DNA from: Ignavibacteriales bacterium
Lineage (GTDB): Bacteria; Bacteroidota; Ignavibacteria; Ignavibacteriales; Ignavibacteriaceae
NCBI GenBank assembly: GCA_016700155.1
Contig: CP065001.1
Coordinates: 3,720,001-3,784,000, forward strand
Direction of reading: 5' to 3'
DNA length: 64,000 nucleotides
Shown here piece by piece: positions 63,314 through 64,000 of this stretch (its first letter is position 1; each line of letters starts with the position of its first letter). The position numbers and the translations under genes are program-made. A model generated the notes under the pieces. The model was not told the DNA's origin and made no database searches. It was given only the letters and a program-made list of their open reading frames with translations.

Positions 63314-64000
63314 ACTTCAATCAATAAGTCGGTTATCTTTTGTATCAGTTCATCAAGACTAACATCAAATCGTTCACCGGATTTTCTCACTTTCACTTCA
63401 ACTTTATTTTCTTTGAGTTTCTTTTCTCCCACTATTACCTGAATAGGCAGACCAAGAAGATCAGCATCGTTAAACTTTACACCAGCCTGTGCGTCATTCC
63501 TGTCATCAAAGAGAACTTCAACACTGTTCAGTTCAAGATTCTTATAAATCTTTTCACAGGTTTTTACAATTTCATCTTTTTTCATGTTGAGTCCTAAAAG
63601 ATGAACATGAAATGGGGCAAGAGTTTTATCCCAGATAATTCCTTTTTCATCATTGTGCTGCTCGATGTAACAAGCCATAACACGCTCAGCACCGATGCCG
63701 TAGCTTCCCATAATGATAGGATGTTCTTCACCTTTTTCATCAAGGAATTTAGCACCCATAGCATCTGAGTATTTTGTACCAAGCTTGAAAATGTGCCCAA
63801 GCTCAATGGCGGGAAAAACATCAAGATTACTTTCACATTGTGTACAGCCTTCGCCTGCTTTTACAATTCTCAGATCAGCGTACTCAATTGTTTTTACATC
63901 CCGTACTAAATCTATTCCACCAATGTGATAATCATTTTTATTTGCGCCGCTGAAAAGATTGTTTGCATCTTTTAATCTCAGGTCAGCGATTATTTTTCCC
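63310..64000 (-). CDS. proS: Prolyl-tRNA synthetase, C-terminal part (start outside window)
   Basis: The frame is open from the stop at 63310 to the window edge (about 229 codons). It has the class II ATP-site motif MGSYGIGAERVMACYIEQHN and the editing-domain end KAGEGCTQCESNLDVFPAIE, then the anticodon-binding domain (PFHVHLLGLNM, VEVLFDDRNDAQAGVKFNDA). This is the bacterial ProS type with an inserted editing domain. It charges tRNA-Pro. Its terminus overlaps the HAD gene start. Confidence 0.93.
   Translation of the reverse strand, partial: GKIIADLRLKDANNLFSGANKNDYHIGGIDLVRDVKTIEYADLRIVKAGEGCTQCESNLDVFPAIELGHIFKLGTKYSDAMGAKFLDEKGEEHPIIMGSYGIGAERVMACYIEQHNDEKGIIWDKTLAPFHVHLLGLNMKKDEIVKTCEKIYKNLELNSVEVLFDDRNDAQAGVKFNDADLLGLPIQVIVGEKKLKENKVEVKVRKSGERFDVSLDELIQKITDLLIEV

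Noticed and set aside
1..64000. CRISPR array, tRNA, rRNA, transposase or prophage
   Set aside because: No repeat-spacer pattern, tRNA arms, rRNA core or transposase motifs were seen on reading the window, although short tRNA-like sequences could be missed by eye.

Overview
The window looks like a chromosome segment from a member of the Ignavibacteria/Ignavibacteriales (Bacteroidota-Chlorobi group), probably a metagenome-derived genome. The evidence is five proteins (one of them broken) ending in a type IX secretion (T9SS) sorting domain with the NYPNPFNP motif, many outer-membrane beta-barrels and lipoproteins, a propeller-type sensor kinase, an RlmD/HemW/RecN/RsmI set of the Bacteroidota type, and AT-rich DNA with GAGG-like ribosome sites. 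No tRNA, rRNA, CRISPR array or transposase was seen. Taxonomy is inference.

Layout. 1-4.4 kb: two secreted proteins on the minus strand (a BNR/YCF48-like propeller cut by the window edge, and a T9SS protein with repeated Ig-like domains). 4.6-11.1 kb: a minus-strand cell-envelope locus with two paralogous membrane-anchored dihaem cytochromes c, three outer-membrane barrels, a lipoprotein and an SRPBCC protein; six of these are packed like an operon. 11.4-15.2 kb: a two-component system (NarL/LuxR-type regulator plus a propeller/Y_Y_Y sensor kinase) next to it. 15.4-17.8 kb: plus-strand Trm112-like protein, ICMT-like methyltransferase and cell-wall amidase. 17.9-24.5 kb: DUF3078 barrel, thioredoxin, CPA2 antiporter, nitroreductase, a GGDI-repeat DUF4097 lipoprotein and a TPM-domain protein.

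24.6-41.7 kb is rich in secreted proteins: a beta-helix T9SS protein with a 28-bp perfect palindrome inserted in frame, two paralogous PQQ-propeller lipoproteins, a frameshifted T9SS protein, small exported proteins of unknown role lying between two copies of a 32-bp terminator, and a tandem pair of 900-residue M14 carboxypeptidases with T9SS tails. Interspersed are a class I aldolase, a YpdA-type reductase, a 54-residue zinc-ribbon protein and a HAD phosphatase.

41.8-58.7 kb is mostly housekeeping: dicarboxylate symporter, HemW, a DHCW cupin, RecN, NUDIX hydrolase, YkvA-like protein, S9 peptidase, methyltransferase, RlmD, an MNT/HEPN pair, RsmI and an OPT transporter. 58.7-64 kb: an indolepyruvate oxidoreductase pair whose alpha subunit lacks the usual ferredoxin tail, then a three-gene HipB-HipS-HipT kinase toxin-antitoxin operon with three regularly spaced operators, a HAD hydrolase and the end of proS.

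The most interesting items are the split-HipA (HipBST-type) operon with its operator array, the cytochrome/barrel operon beside a large sensor kinase, and several palindromic dispersed elements, one within a coding region. I did not find a clearly new multi-gene defence or biosynthetic system.
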